Assembly: GCA_003246035.1 (NCBI GenBank)
Contig: QKBP01000102.1
Location: forward strand, 1-13,815
From: Desulfuromonadaceae bacterium
GTDB lineage: Bacteria > Desulfobacterota > Desulfuromonadia > Desulfuromonadales > SZUA-401
Reading direction: 5' to 3'
DNA length: 13,815 nucleotides
The notes under the pieces are model-generated. The model ran no database searches, had not been told where the DNA came from, and saw only the letters and a list, made by a program, of their open reading frames with translations. The position numbers were made by a program, and so were the translations under genes. Shown here piece after piece: positions 1-6,376 of the stretch. How positions within the stretch are numbered: the stretch's first letter is position 1; the number at the start of each line of letters is the position of its first letter.

Positions 1-205
1 GTAAGCGCCGGGTCAGGGCGAGCCCATCCATCTTCGGCATGTTGAGATCGGTGATGACCATGTCGATGTTCTCGCACGCGAATTTTTCGAGGGCCTCGAG
101 CCCGTCATAAGCCTCGACGACATCATAGCCTGCTCCGCGTAACGTAAAACTCATCAACTGCCTCACCGACGGAGAATCCTCGACCATCAGGATCTTTTTT
201 TTCAC
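1..205 (-). CDS. CheY-like response regulator receiver, partial (3' end outside window)
   Basis: The first 68 codons of a receiver are visible on the minus strand; the rest lies beyond base 1. The acidic pair E9-D10 is followed by a phosphoacceptor D53 in ITDLNMPKMDG, the canonical D-x-x-M-P-x-x-x-G layout, so this is a phosphorylatable receiver of the CheY/Spo0F type. The start is GTG at 205-203, chosen because GAGGTG sits 5 nt upstream and the protein then opens with the usual MKKKILMVEDS. A sigma70-like promoter lies about 50 nt upstream. An output domain or a single-domain protein cannot be distinguished because the C-terminus is missing. The partner kinase is unknown. Confidence 0.9.
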   Translation of the reverse strand, partial: MKKKILMVEDSPSVRQLMSFTLRGAGYDVVEAYDGLEALEKFACENIDMVITDLNMPKMDGLALTRRL

Positions 206-256
206 GTTGTCACCTCGAGAGAAATTGAGTCTTTCGCTGCGCGACCGCAAGCCTAA

Positions 257-2068
257 TCAATAATAGCGATTTGTGATAATATGTCCAGAGAAAAATAGAA
301 CGCTGTTATTCCCCGGGGCGACTTCGACTCCGGCAGGGCACCAACGGCAAAAGGCCCGCGGGGAGTCCCTGCGGGCCTGCTTGTCTGACGACGGACGGTT
401 CAGACCTTGGCGTCCTCGCTGAAGGCCTGATCCCCGATCTGCAGCTGTTCGCGGGCCATCTCGCGGCAGCTTGTACTTCTGCACCTTCCCGCTGGCGGTC
501 ATCGGAAAAGCATCGACGAAGAAGACGTATTTCGGCTTCTTGAAGGAGGCGATCCGCTCCCGGCAGAAATCCTGTACGTCCTCCTCCCGGATGTCGGTCC
601 CCTGCCTGGGGATGATAAAGGCCCCGACGACCTCGCCGTACTTGGCATCCGGTATCCCCACCACCTGCACGTCGAGCACCCCCTCCATGGTGTAGAGGAA
701 TTCCTCGATCTCGCGCGGATAGATGTTCTCACCGCCGCGGATGATCATGTCCTTGATCCGCCCGGTGATGCGGTAGTAGCCGTCCGCGTCGACCACCGCC
801 TGGTCGCCGGAGTGGAGCCAGCCGTCGGCGTCGATGGCGTCGGCGGTCTGCTCCGGCATGTTGTAGTACCCCTTCATGATGTTGTAGCCCCGGCAACAGA
901 GCTCGCCGTGCTGTCCGACGCCGCACTCTTCACCGGTCTCGGGGTCGACGAGCTTGACCTCGATCTCCGGCAGGGCGGCGCCGACGGTGCCGGTGCGCTG
1001 GGCGACGGTGTCGTCGGTGCGGGTCTGGGTGATCACCGGCGAGGCCTCGGTCAGACCGTAGGCGATGGTGATGTCGCTGCAGTACATCTTCTCCATCACC
1101 TGCTTCATGGTCTCCTCGGGGCACGGTGAACCGGCCATGATCCCGGTGCGCAGCGAGGAGAGATCAAACATCTCGAACATCGGGTGGTCGAGCTCGGCGA
1201 TGAACATGGTCGGCACACCGTAGAGCGCGGTACACTTCTCCTTCTGCACCGCGGCCAGCACCTGCAGCGGGTCGAAGACCTCGAGCGGCACCAGGGTGGT
1301 GCCATGGGCCAGCGCCGCCATCACCCCGAGCACGCAGCCGAAACAGTGGAACAGCGGCACCGGCAGGCAGAGGCGATCCTTCTCGGTGAACTTCTGGCGC
1401 TCGCCGATGTAGTAGCCGTTGTTGAGGATGTTGTAGTGGGTCAGCATGACCCCCTTGGGGAAGCCGGTGGTCCCGGAGGTGTACTGCATGTTGACCACCT
1501 CGTGGCAATCGAGCGAGGCCTTGACGCTCTCGATGCGCTCGTCTCCGCACTGGCTCCCCAGCAGCAACAGCTCGCGGGTGTTGTACATCCCCCGATGCTT
1601 CTCCTGGCCGATGTAGATCACCGAGCGCAGATGGGGAAACTTCTCGCTCTTGAGGTGGCCCCGCTGGCAGGTGCGCAGTTCGGGGATCAGTCCGTAGACC
1701 GTGTCGAGGTAGCTGTGGTCGCGGAAGCTGTCGATGATCACCAGCGCGGCGAGCTCGGCCTGTTTGACCACGTACTCGAGCTCGAAGCTGCGATACAGGG
1801 TGTTGATGGTCACCAGCACCGCCCCGATCTTGGCGGTGGCGAACATGAAGGTCAGCCAGTCGGGGACGTTGCGTGCCCAGATCCCGACGTGATCCCCCTT
1901 GCCGATCCCCGTAGCGAGCAGCCCCTTGGCGAGGTGGTCGACCCGCTGGTTGAACTCGCTGAAGGTCCAGCGCAGGTTGCGGTCGGGGTAGACCACGAAT
2001 TCGTGGTCAGGCAGGCGCCGGACCTGATCCTCAAAATAGGCTCCGATGGTCTTACTGGTATAGGGCAT
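257..2068 (-). CDS. AMP-binding acyl-CoA synthetase with a 1-nt frameshift at the C-terminus (native stop probably at 400)
   Basis: This is an ANL-superfamily ligase that activates a carboxylic acid as acyl-AMP and transfers it to CoA; a medium- or long-chain fatty acid is the likely substrate. Visible motifs are the P-loop-like [11 protein letters not shown] (196-206), YGLTEASP (337-344), GWLHSGD (416-422), [21 protein letters not shown] (436-456), and the catalytic lysine K528 in TASGKVQK. The start ATG at 2068 has GGAG 8 nt upstream and follows the regulator stop by 15 nt, so the two are probably co-transcribed. After L534 the open frame turns into Arg/Pro/Gly-rich sequence unlike the family. 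Dropping one C at 465-466 restores [12 protein letters not shown]...SEDAKV and a stop at 400-402, giving about 555 residues, just before a terminator. All catalytic motifs precede the shift, so the product may still work. Substrate is not determinable. Confidence 0.9.
   Translation of the reverse strand: MPYTSKTIGAYFEDQVRRLPDHEFVVYPDRNLRWTFSEFNQRVDHLAKGLLATGIGKGDHVGIWARNVPDWLTFMFATAKIGAVLVTINTLYRSFELEYVVKQAELAALVIIDSFRDHSYLDTVYGLIPELRTCQRGHLKSEKFPHLRSVIYIGQEKHRGMYNTRELLLLGSQCGDERIESVKASLDCHEVVNMQYTSGTTGFPKGVMLTHYNILNNGYYIGERQKFTEKDRLCLPVPLFHCFGCVLGVMAALAHGTTLVPLEVFDPLQVLAAVQKEKCTALYGVPTMFIAELDHPMFEMFDLSSLRTGIMAGSPCPEETMKQVMEKMYCSDITIAYGLTEASPVITQTRTDDTVAQRTGTVGAALPEIEVKLVDPETGEECGVGQHGELCCRGYNIMKGYYNMPEQTADAIDADGWLHSGDQAVVDADGYYRITGRIKDMIIRGGENIYPREIEEFLYTMEGVLDVQVVGIPDAKYGEVVGAFIIPRQGTDIREEDVQDFCRERIASFKKPKYVFFVDAFPMTASGKVQKYKLPRDGPRTAADRGSGLQRGRQGLNRPSSDKQARRDSPRAFCRWCPAGVEVAPGNNSVLFFSGHIITNRYY
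260..287 (-). promoter_or_regulatory. sigma70-type promoter for the CheY-like receiver
   Basis: On the minus strand a -35 TGGACA (282-287, 5 of 6 consensus) is followed after 16 nt by a -10 TATTAT (260-265, 5 of 6). The predicted start near 253 gives a 5' leader of about 48 nt before the GTG at 205. The out-of-frame read-through of the neighbouring acyl-CoA synthetase ends inside this promoter, which argues that the extended reading frame is not the native one. Confidence 0.6.
349..378 (-). terminator. Rho-independent terminator after the acyl-CoA synthetase
   Basis: An 8-bp GC-rich stem, AGGCCCGC (352-359) with GCGGGCCT (371-378), has an 11-nt loop and is followed on the minus strand by a short run of U (349-352). 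It sits about 20 nt after the restored stop codon at 400-402 of the acyl-CoA synthetase. That is where a terminator is expected if the gene ends there and not at 257. The U tract is short, so strength is uncertain. Confidence 0.55.
463..469 (-). other. probable single-base insertion (frameshift site) in the acyl-CoA synthetase
   Basis: The minus strand reads CTG CCG CGA GAT from L534 onward. Removing one of the two Cs at 465-466 gives CTG CGC GAG ATG, i.e. the family-like LREMA, and 21 sensible residues to TGA at 400-402. There is no long homopolymer or slippery heptamer at the site, so a true mutation or a base-calling error is likelier than programmed frameshifting. Confidence 0.75.
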
Positions 2069-2083
2069 GACGCGTCTCCGACC

Positions 2084-2659
2084 CTAGAAAGGCGCGTAGA
2101 CGACCGCAAGGATGCGTGCCGCTCCACCGCTGGCGTGTACATCGTGGGGGACGATCGAGTCGTAGTAGATGCTGTCGCCGGCCTCCAGGTTGTAGGTCGT
2201 CTGGCCGTAGTTGATCTCGATGTGGCCGGAGAGCACGTAGATGAACTCCTCCCCCTCGTGGGACGAGAGCGGCGGGACTTCCCCGCTGCGGGGCTGCACG
2301 TCGATCATGAACGGCTCCATGTGACGGTCCCGCTTGCCGGCGCCGAGGGTGTAGAAGTCGAGGTTGCTCTTGGTCGCCTCGGGGTCCTTACCGGAGAAGC
2401 GGATCACCCGGGGAAGATCGCCCCCCTTGACCATGACCGGCCCCTCATGGGGCTCGTCATCGAGCAGGGTGCCGAGACGCACCCCCAGTGCCCGGGAAAT
2501 GTTCATCAGCGGCGTCAGCGAGGGGACCAGTTCGCCGGCCTCGATCTGCTCGATGACACCGACCTGGCAACCGCTCTGAGCTGCAAGCTCCTCGCTGCTC
2601 AATTCACGCTGCTCCCTCAACTGGCGCACCTTTGCGCCGACCGTGTGCTCGATGGTCAT
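2084..2659 (-). CDS. XRE-family transcriptional regulator with C-terminal cupin domain
   Basis: A 191-residue two-domain regulator. Residues about 7-64 form a lambda-repressor-like helix-turn-helix ([20 protein letters not shown], then VIEQIEAGE and [15 protein letters not shown]). Residues about 115-190 form a small beta-barrel cupin with the motifs H134-E-G-E-E138...G145 and G161-D...P171-H172, which normally hold a metal or sense a small ligand. The start ATG at 2659 is preferred over a further upstream in-frame start because GGGAGG lies about 5 nt before it and the HTH begins right after. It precedes the acyl-CoA synthetase by 15 nt on the same strand, so it probably controls that gene and itself in response to a fatty-acid-related signal (inference from context). 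Transcription probably starts at the 2832-2860 promoter and must pass a terminator hairpin in the leader. Confidence 0.9.
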   Translation of the reverse strand: MTIEHTVGAKVRQLREQRELSSEELAAQSGCQVGVIEQIEAGELVPSLTPLMNISRALGVRLGTLLDDEPHEGPVMVKGGDLPRVIRFSGKDPEATKSNLDFYTLGAGKRDRHMEPFMIDVQPRSGEVPPLSSHEGEEFIYVLSGHIEINYGQTTYNLEAGDSIYYDSIVPHDVHASGGAARILAVVYAPF

Positions 2660-2718
2660 GCTGCCTCCCGATAACGGCCCCCGCATCCCGGGTGACCATG
2701 AAATGACGACCTGCAAAC

Positions 2719-2756
2719 AAAAAAACCGACACGAACCCCGGGCGGGGTGCGTCGGT
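2719..2756 (-). terminator. intrinsic terminator inside the leader of the XRE-cupin gene (attenuator candidate)
   Basis: On the minus strand an outer 6-bp stem (2751-2756 with 2725-2730) and an inner CCCC/GGGG stem (44-47 with 36-39 of the 2700 block, tetraloop) are followed by seven U (2719-2725). No minus-strand gene lies upstream within reach. The hairpin stands about 100 nt after the predicted transcription start and about 60 nt before the regulator ATG, so it would stop leader transcripts unless antiterminated. It could equally be the 3' end of a small RNA of about 107 nt. Confidence 0.7.
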
Positions 2757-2791
2757 CACACTGCGAATGCTGGTGCTGGGCTGGCCTTCAT
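2756..2791 (-). CDS. possible 11-codon leader peptide upstream of the attenuator
   Basis: A minus-strand ATG at 2791 is preceded by GGGAGGGAGA, an unusually good ribosome binding site with about 4 nt spacing. It encodes MKASPAPAFAV and stops with TGA at 2756-2758, overlapping the first base of the terminator stem. The peptide is Ala/Pro-rich (Ala at 3, 6, 8 and 10). A ribosome held at the stop would cover the 5' arm of the terminator. Position and ribosome site favour a real leader ORF, but at this length chance cannot be excluded and no homologue is recognised. Confidence 0.35.
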   Translation of the reverse strand: MKASPAPAFAV

Positions 2792-2831
2792 TCTCCCTCC
2801 CTGTCCGAACCGGCACGATGCAAGAACCCTA

Positions 2832-2860
2832 GTTTTATCCCAACGTTTACCGCCTGTCAA
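2832..2860 (-). promoter_or_regulatory. strong sigma70-type promoter for the XRE-cupin / acyl-CoA synthetase unit
   Basis: On the minus strand a perfect -35 TTGACA (2855-2860) is separated by exactly 17 nt from TAAAAC (2832-2837, 4 of 6 to TATAAT). The predicted start is near 2825, giving a leader of about 165 nt before the regulator ATG at 2659. The divergent promoter of the zinc-ribbon gene lies within 70 bp, so a regulator bound here could affect both directions. Confidence 0.65.
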
Positions 2861-2901
2861 ACCCCACGCCAGAGAACTGCCGGGCTTTTTTCCCGGGCAT
2901 G

Positions 2902-2930
2902 CTGGCAACTTATCGATCTCCCGCTATGCT
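2902..2930 (+). promoter_or_regulatory. candidate sigma70 promoter for the zinc-ribbon gene
   Basis: CTGGCA (2902-2907, 4 of 6) and TATGCT (2925-2930, 4 of 6) are spaced by 17 nt, about 50 nt before the ATG at 2981. A short bulged palindrome, TGCCGGG...CCCGGGCA (2878-2900), lies just upstream. The match is moderate and is supported mainly by position. Confidence 0.35.
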
Positions 2931-2980
2931 TGAGAGTAGTTCATGAGAACCACCATGAGAATGACAAGGAGAGGACACCC

Positions 2981-3472
2981 ATGAGTGATAACAACCAGGA
3001 CCCCAGGGAGATCGGACTCTACGAAAAGATCGCCGCCCGGACTGCCGAACTGCTCGACGAAGGGAAGAAGACCTTCGACGAGGCCCTGAAAAAAGCCCGC
3101 GAGGAAGCCTCCAAGGCTGGCGAATACACCCGCGAGCAGGCCGACAAGGCCGCCGAGTACGTCAAGCGTGACCTGGCGGCGATGGGGAAACAGGCGGATA
3201 AAGCCAAGCAGGCCCTCAAGGAGGCGGTCGAGCCCCAGCGGGTCGCCGCCGGCATGCAGAGCATCTTCACCCGCATCCTGATCGGCGCCGCCGACACCCT
3301 GGGCGACTGGGCCAAGAAGGCGGAGAAGAGCCTCGAGCACAAGACCGGCGAGGTCACCAGTCCCGGGACCCTGACCTGCTCGGAGTGCGGCGCCGAGATG
3401 CACCTCAAGGCGACCGGACGCATCCCCCCCTGCCCCAAGTGCCACAAGACCGTTTTTCGCAAGTCGTACTGA
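2981..3472 (+). CDS. YbeL-like (DUF1451) zinc-ribbon protein
   Basis: A 163-residue soluble protein. Residues 10-120 are strongly charged and helical, with Lys/Glu/Ala-rich heptad-like stretches (LYEKIAARTAELLDEGKK, YVKRDLAAMGKQADKAKQAL), suggesting a coiled coil or helical bundle. The C-terminus is a four-cysteine zinc ribbon: C133-x-x-C136 and C151-x-x-C154 (TLTCSECG, PPCPKCH), preceded by GEVTSPGTLTC. This order and the GEV...L-x-C-x-x-C pattern match the E. coli YbeL / DUF1451 family, whose function is not established. The start ATG has AGGAGAGG 7 nt upstream; a longer in-frame reading back to 2747 runs through the divergent promoter region and is unlikely. It is a single-gene unit ending in a strong bidirectional terminator. 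Confidence 0.88.
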   Translation: MSDNNQDPREIGLYEKIAARTAELLDEGKKTFDEALKKAREEASKAGEYTREQADKAAEYVKRDLAAMGKQADKAKQALKEAVEPQRVAAGMQSIFTRILIGAADTLGDWAKKAEKSLEHKTGEVTSPGTLTCSECGAEMHLKATGRIPPCPKCHKTVFRKSY

Positions 3473-3485
3473 CGGAGAAAAACAC

Positions 3486-3519
3486 AAAAAAAGGACCGTC
3501 TCAGGACGGTCCTTTTTTT
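3486..3519. terminator. bidirectional Rho-independent terminator
   Basis: A perfect 8-bp stem GGACCGTC (3493-3500) with GACGGTCC (3505-3512) and tetraloop TCAG is flanked by seven A on the left and seven T on the right. It therefore acts on both strands. It separates the converging zinc-ribbon gene (plus, ends 3472) and the receiver gene (minus, ends 3539). Confidence 0.92.
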
Positions 3520-3538
3520 GTGCCGTGCGCCTGCCCGC

Positions 3539-3913
3539 CTAGCCCGTAAGCCAGGCTTCGAGCTGGGCGAAAGTCCAGGGCTTGCTCGCCACGTCGCAGC
3601 CCAAGGACAGGGCCCGGTGGCGATCGCTCTCGCTCAGGGATGCGGACAACAGCACCTTGCGCGCGATCGTGTCGCGACACGACCGTCTCTGCAGTCGCTC
3701 CAGGTAGTCGATCCCCTTGCACCCGTTCAGATGCTGATCGATGATCAGCGCATCGGGACAGCCGTTTGCCGGCCGGCAGGACTCCCGCTCCAGGGGGCAG
3801 CCCGCAGGGGGAGCTTCGCGGGTCTCGACCCGGTGCCCCTCCCCTTCGAGGAACATGCGGAATGAATCGCGCAGGCACTCCTCGTCATCGATAATCATGA
3901 TGTGTTTTTTCAT
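3539..3913 (-). CDS. stand-alone response regulator receiver with Cys-rich insert
   Basis: A 124-residue single-domain receiver. Acidic residues D9-D10-E11, phosphoacceptor D59 in LIIDQHLNGCKG, S90 in the Thr/Ser position and K111 in ASKPW are all present, so phosphorylation should be possible. There is no output domain; such proteins usually act by protein-protein contact or in phosphorelays. Unusual is a segment between helix 2 and strand 3, GCPLERESCRPANGCPD, with C39, C46 and C52; four more cysteines (13, 65, 79, 106) make seven in 124 residues. The ATG at 3913 opens the typical MKKHIMIIDDEE; only a modest GGA precedes it. A longer reading to 3970 adds a Ser/Gly/Arg tail without family likeness. 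It lies downstream of the kinase-containing cluster but behind a terminator, so pairing with that kinase is only a guess. Confidence 0.87.
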   Translation of the reverse strand: MKKHIMIIDDEECLRDSFRMFLEGEGHRVETREAPPAGCPLERESCRPANGCPDALIIDQHLNGCKGIDYLERLQRRSCRDTIARKVLLSASLSESDRHRALSLGCDVASKPWTFAQLEAWLTG

Positions 3914-4147
3914 TTGGAATCCGTAGGTCCGTTCTGAGCGAGAGGCCTTCCCGCTCCCTGTCCCTGTCAACAGCTCGACTAAGATTCACAGCCGTGGTAC
4001 CCGCCGCTCGCTCCCGGTCGACGCGACAGCCCAAAATCCGACTATAGAAAAGAATATATACCCTATGTCGCGCTTATTACCACATGGGCCACCGAGAATA
4101 AATGCAAAAAAAGCCGTCCGCGATCCACGCCCCCCCCTGACAAACAT
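3914..4147. other. intergenic region upstream of the receiver; weak promoter candidate
   Basis: No gene is visible. An AT-rich patch at 4040-4075 contains, on the minus strand, TATAGT (4041-4046) with GCGACA (4066-4071) 19 nt upstream, a weak sigma70-like pair that could drive the receiver with a leader of about 125 nt. A convincing sigma54 site was looked for and not found. Confidence 0.25.
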
Positions 4148-4171
4148 AAAAAAACGGGCCTGGCGGCCCGT
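4148..4171 (-). terminator. Rho-independent terminator after the SDR gene
   Basis: On the minus strand a 7-bp stem (ACGGGCC at 4165-4171 read in reverse, pairing with 4154-4160) and a 4-nt loop are followed by a run of seven T (4148-4154). It lies 28 nt after the stop of the short-chain dehydrogenase at 4199, marking the end of the cluster that begins with the RseP gene. Confidence 0.85.
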
Positions 4172-4198
4172 TCTCGTGCAACTGGATCTGGACTCCGT

Positions 4199-4957
4199 TC
4201 AGCCTTCCCGATACGAGGCGTACGGCCCCCAGGCCTGGTGAATCGACATCACCTCGAGGGTGTTGATGTTGACGTGCGCAGGCCGGTTGACCGTCCAGAC
4301 AATGATCTCGGCGACATCCTCGGGGCGCAACGGTTCGAGCCCCCTGTAGACCTGGTCCGCCTTGGCCGCATCCCCCTTGAAGCGCACCTTCGAGAACTCG
4401 GTTTCGGCCATCCCCGGCTCGATATTGGTCACCCTGACCCGGGTGCCGAGAAGGTCGGCACGCAGGTTGCGCGAGAACTGCTGCACAAAGGCCTTGGTCC
4501 CGCCGTAGACGTTCCCTCCCGGGTAGGGCCAGTTGCCGGCGGTCGATCCGAGGTTGACGATGTGCCCACGATTGCGGGCCACCATCCCCGGCAGCAGGGC
4601 CCGGGTACAGTACATCACCCCCTTGATGTTGGTGTCGACCATCGTCTCCCAGTCGTCAAGGTCGACCTCCCAGGCCGGTTCCAGTCCGAGCGCCAGCCCG
4701 GCGTTGTTGACCAGCACGTCGATCTCGGCAAATGCCTCGGGGAGCCCCGCAAGGACCGACGAAACCGCGTCGCGCTGGCGCACGTCGAGCTGCACGGCAT
4801 GCACCGGGACCCGGGCGGCCAGCTCGTCGCGGAGCTCTTCCAAGGCCTCGCGTCTGCGGGCGGCCAGCACCAGCCGACAATCCTGGTTGGCAAAAAGCCG
4901 CGCCGTGGCGGCGCCGAACCCGGATGAGGCTCCGGTAATCATCACGGTCTGGGACAT
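4199..4957 (-). CDS. ydfG: YdfG-like NADP-dependent short-chain dehydrogenase (3-hydroxy acid / malonic semialdehyde reductase type)
   Basis: A 252-residue classical SDR. The Rossmann motif TGASSGFG (8-15), NNAG (84-87), N110, S138 (NLGSTAG) and Y151-x-x-x-K155 (VYGGTKAF) form the full catalytic tetrad. Long stretches resemble E. coli YdfG: IDVLVNNAGLALGLEPA, DDWETMVDTN, RGHIVNLGSTAGNWPYPGGN, EPGMAETEFSKVRFKGD and AHVNINTLEVM. YdfG oxidises L-serine and L-allo-threonine and reduces malonic semialdehyde to 3-hydroxypropionate, so an NADP(H)-dependent 3-hydroxy acid role is likely. The start ATG at 4957 has AAAGGAG 6 nt upstream; an upstream extension to 5119 overlaps the YqaA-like gene and lacks SDR character. 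It is the last gene of the minus-strand cluster and is followed by a terminator. Confidence 0.9.
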   Translation of the reverse strand: MSQTVMITGASSGFGAATARLFANQDCRLVLAARRREALEELRDELAARVPVHAVQLDVRQRDAVSSVLAGLPEAFAEIDVLVNNAGLALGLEPAWEVDLDDWETMVDTNIKGVMYCTRALLPGMVARNRGHIVNLGSTAGNWPYPGGNVYGGTKAFVQQFSRNLRADLLGTRVRVTNIEPGMAETEFSKVRFKGDAAKADQVYRGLEPLRPEDVAEIIVWTVNRPAHVNINTLEVMSIHQAWGPYASYREG

Positions 4958-5015
4958 GCTTCGCTCCTTTGCGGTTGAAGTGGGTCGGGCAGGCGACGAT
5001 TCGGCATGCCGGCCG

Positions 5016-5456
5016 TCAGAGCAATCCGACCAGCCCGGCAACGGCCGTATAGCGCGCCAGCTTTCCTGCCAGCACCAGCGAGGCAAAACGCAGCCAGGGG
5101 ACACGCAACGCCCCGGCAACCAGACAGAGGGGATCGCCGAGGACAGGGACCCAGGAGAGCAGCAGAGACCAGCTCCCCCAGCGGGTGAAAACCGCTTCGG
5201 CCCGCTCCCGGGTCGCTGGGTTGACCCGCAGGAGCCTCGACACCAGCCAGTCGCTCCCCCACAGGCCGAGCCCCCAGGTGGTCAGAGCGCCGAGCGTGTT
5301 GCCTGCCGTGGCCACCAGGACCACGGGCTGCGTCGCGTAACCGTCGGCCAGCAGCACGGCAAGCAGCCACTCCGAGCCGAGCGGCACAACCGTGGCGGCC
5401 AGAAAACTGAGCAGAAAGAGCGCGGGGTAGCCCCAGGACAACAGGAAATCGTGCAT
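5016..5456 (-). CDS. yqaA: YqaA-like (DedA/SNARE-associated superfamily) inner-membrane protein
   Basis: A 146-residue hydrophobic protein with about four membrane segments: residues 8-38, 43-66, 97-117 and 120-145. Similarity to E. coli YqaA is evident in length and in key segments: SFLAATVVPLGSEWLL, ATAGNTLGALTTWGLG, a short amphipathic RVNPATRERAEAVFTRWG, LLLSWVPVLGDPLCLVAGALR and GKLARYTAV. The family belongs to the DedA/VTT superfamily linked to lipid transport or scrambling, but YqaA itself has no firm function. It starts 13 nt after the stop of the GLYR-type dehydrogenase; the ribosome site is weak, so translational coupling is plausible. The SDR follows 58 nt downstream. Confidence 0.85.
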   Translation of the reverse strand: MHDFLLSWGYPALFLLSFLAATVVPLGSEWLLAVLLADGYATQPVVLVATAGNTLGALTTWGLGLWGSDWLVSRLLRVNPATRERAEAVFTRWGSWSLLLSWVPVLGDPLCLVAGALRVPWLRFASLVLAGKLARYTAVAGLVGLL

Positions 5457-5469
5457 CGATGATAGCGAC

Positions 5470-6336
5470 TCAGCCGCCGTGAACAGCTTTCAGAACCGCG
5501 GAGAAATCCTCGTTCCCCCACCCCGCCTCACGGGCCCGGAGAAAGGTGGCATTGGCGGCGGCCGCGACGTACAGGGCCTGACGAAATTCGTCGCCAAGCT
5601 GCAGGGCGAGACGCATGTCCTTCTGCATGTGTTTGAGCGGGAAGGCGACGGGGAAGCGCCCTTCGGACATGGCCGGCCCCTTGAGGCGAAACATCGGATT
5701 GGCGAGCGCCCCGGCGTCGAGGACGGCGAGGAGCTCTTCCGGCTGCAACCCGGTCTTCTCCGCGAGCGAGATCCCCTCGGCGAAGGCCGCCATCATCCCC
5801 CCCATGATCATGTTGACCACCAGCTTCATGCGCGCACCACGCCCGGCCGCCCCCAGGTAGAAGATCTCCTTTCCCATCACTTCGAGCAACGGGCGGACAT
5901 CGTTGAAAAGGTCCTCGTCACCGCCACAGAGAAAGACCAGGGTTCCGTCTTCCGCAGGCTTTTTGCTCCCCGAGACCGGGGCCTCGAGATAGTGACCTCC
6001 CCGACGGGTGACTTCGAGGCCGATCCCGACCGCCGTCGCGGGATCGACGGTCGACATGTCGACGTACCCCTTGCCCGGGCCGATGGCGTCAAGGACACCC
6101 CGCGGGCCGCTGCAGACCACCTCGGCCGCCTGGGGGTCGGCCAGCATCGCGAAGGTCACGTCGCAGGCCGCGACCACCGTGGACGGATCGGAACCCTGGT
6201 GGGCGCCGAGCTCGAGCAGCCCCCTGCACTTCTCTTCGCTGCGGTTCCAGACCGTGACATCGTACCCGGCCTTGAGCAGGTTGGCAGCCATCGCCCCACC
6301 CATGATACCGAGTCCAAGAAAACCGTACTTGGGCAT
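5470..6336 (-). CDS. GLYR-type beta-hydroxyacid dehydrogenase (glyoxylate / succinic semialdehyde reductase)
   Basis: A 288-residue enzyme of the 3-hydroxyisobutyrate dehydrogenase superfamily. The N-terminal Rossmann motif GFLGLGIMGGAMAANLLKAG (5-24) is followed by NRS at 31-33, consistent with NADPH preference. The substrate loop is APVSGSKKPAEDGTL (119-133), the catalytic lysine is K171 in RMKLVVNMIMGG with N175, and K239 lies in FPLKHMQKDM. These positions match the Geobacter-type beta-HAD/GLYR group, which reduces succinic semialdehyde and glyoxylate. The start ATG at 6336 has GAGGAG 8 nt upstream; the longer frame to 6561 overlaps the kinase gene and is rejected. The gap to the kinase stop is 40 nt. 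The role is probably removal of toxic semialdehydes or gamma-hydroxybutyrate metabolism. Confidence 0.92.
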   Translation of the reverse strand: MPKYGFLGLGIMGGAMAANLLKAGYDVTVWNRSEEKCRGLLELGAHQGSDPSTVVAACDVTFAMLADPQAAEVVCSGPRGVLDAIGPGKGYVDMSTVDPATAVGIGLEVTRRGGHYLEAPVSGSKKPAEDGTLVFLCGGDEDLFNDVRPLLEVMGKEIFYLGAAGRGARMKLVVNMIMGGMMAAFAEGISLAEKTGLQPEELLAVLDAGALANPMFRLKGPAMSEGRFPVAFPLKHMQKDMRLALQLGDEFRQALYVAAAANATFLRAREAGWGNEDFSAVLKAVHGG

Positions 6337-6376
6337 ATCGTGACTCCTCGGATTGAATGTCGCCTGGCGCTCCCGA

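Noticed and set aside
463..469. Programmed ribosomal frameshifting in the acyl-CoA synthetase
   Set aside because: No slippery sequence, stimulatory hairpin or internal ribosome site was seen; error or mutation is simpler.
1184..2674. Plus-strand open frame of 496 codons
   Set aside because: It lies antisense to the acyl-CoA synthetase and XRE-cupin genes, has no domain likeness and is rich in His/Asp/Val/Leu as expected from antisense reading of GC-rich codons.
2719..2830. GEMM-type cyclic dinucleotide riboswitch in the XRE-cupin leader
   Set aside because: The conserved GEMM sequence blocks are not recognisable; only a promoter, a mini-ORF and a terminator are seen.
3914..4147. Sigma54 promoter upstream of the small receiver
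   Set aside because: No GG-N10-GC pair in a TGGCAC/TTGC context was found.
4958..5119. N-terminal extension of the short-chain dehydrogenase
   Set aside because: It overlaps the YqaA-like gene, lacks SDR similarity, and a good ribosome site precedes the ATG at 4957.
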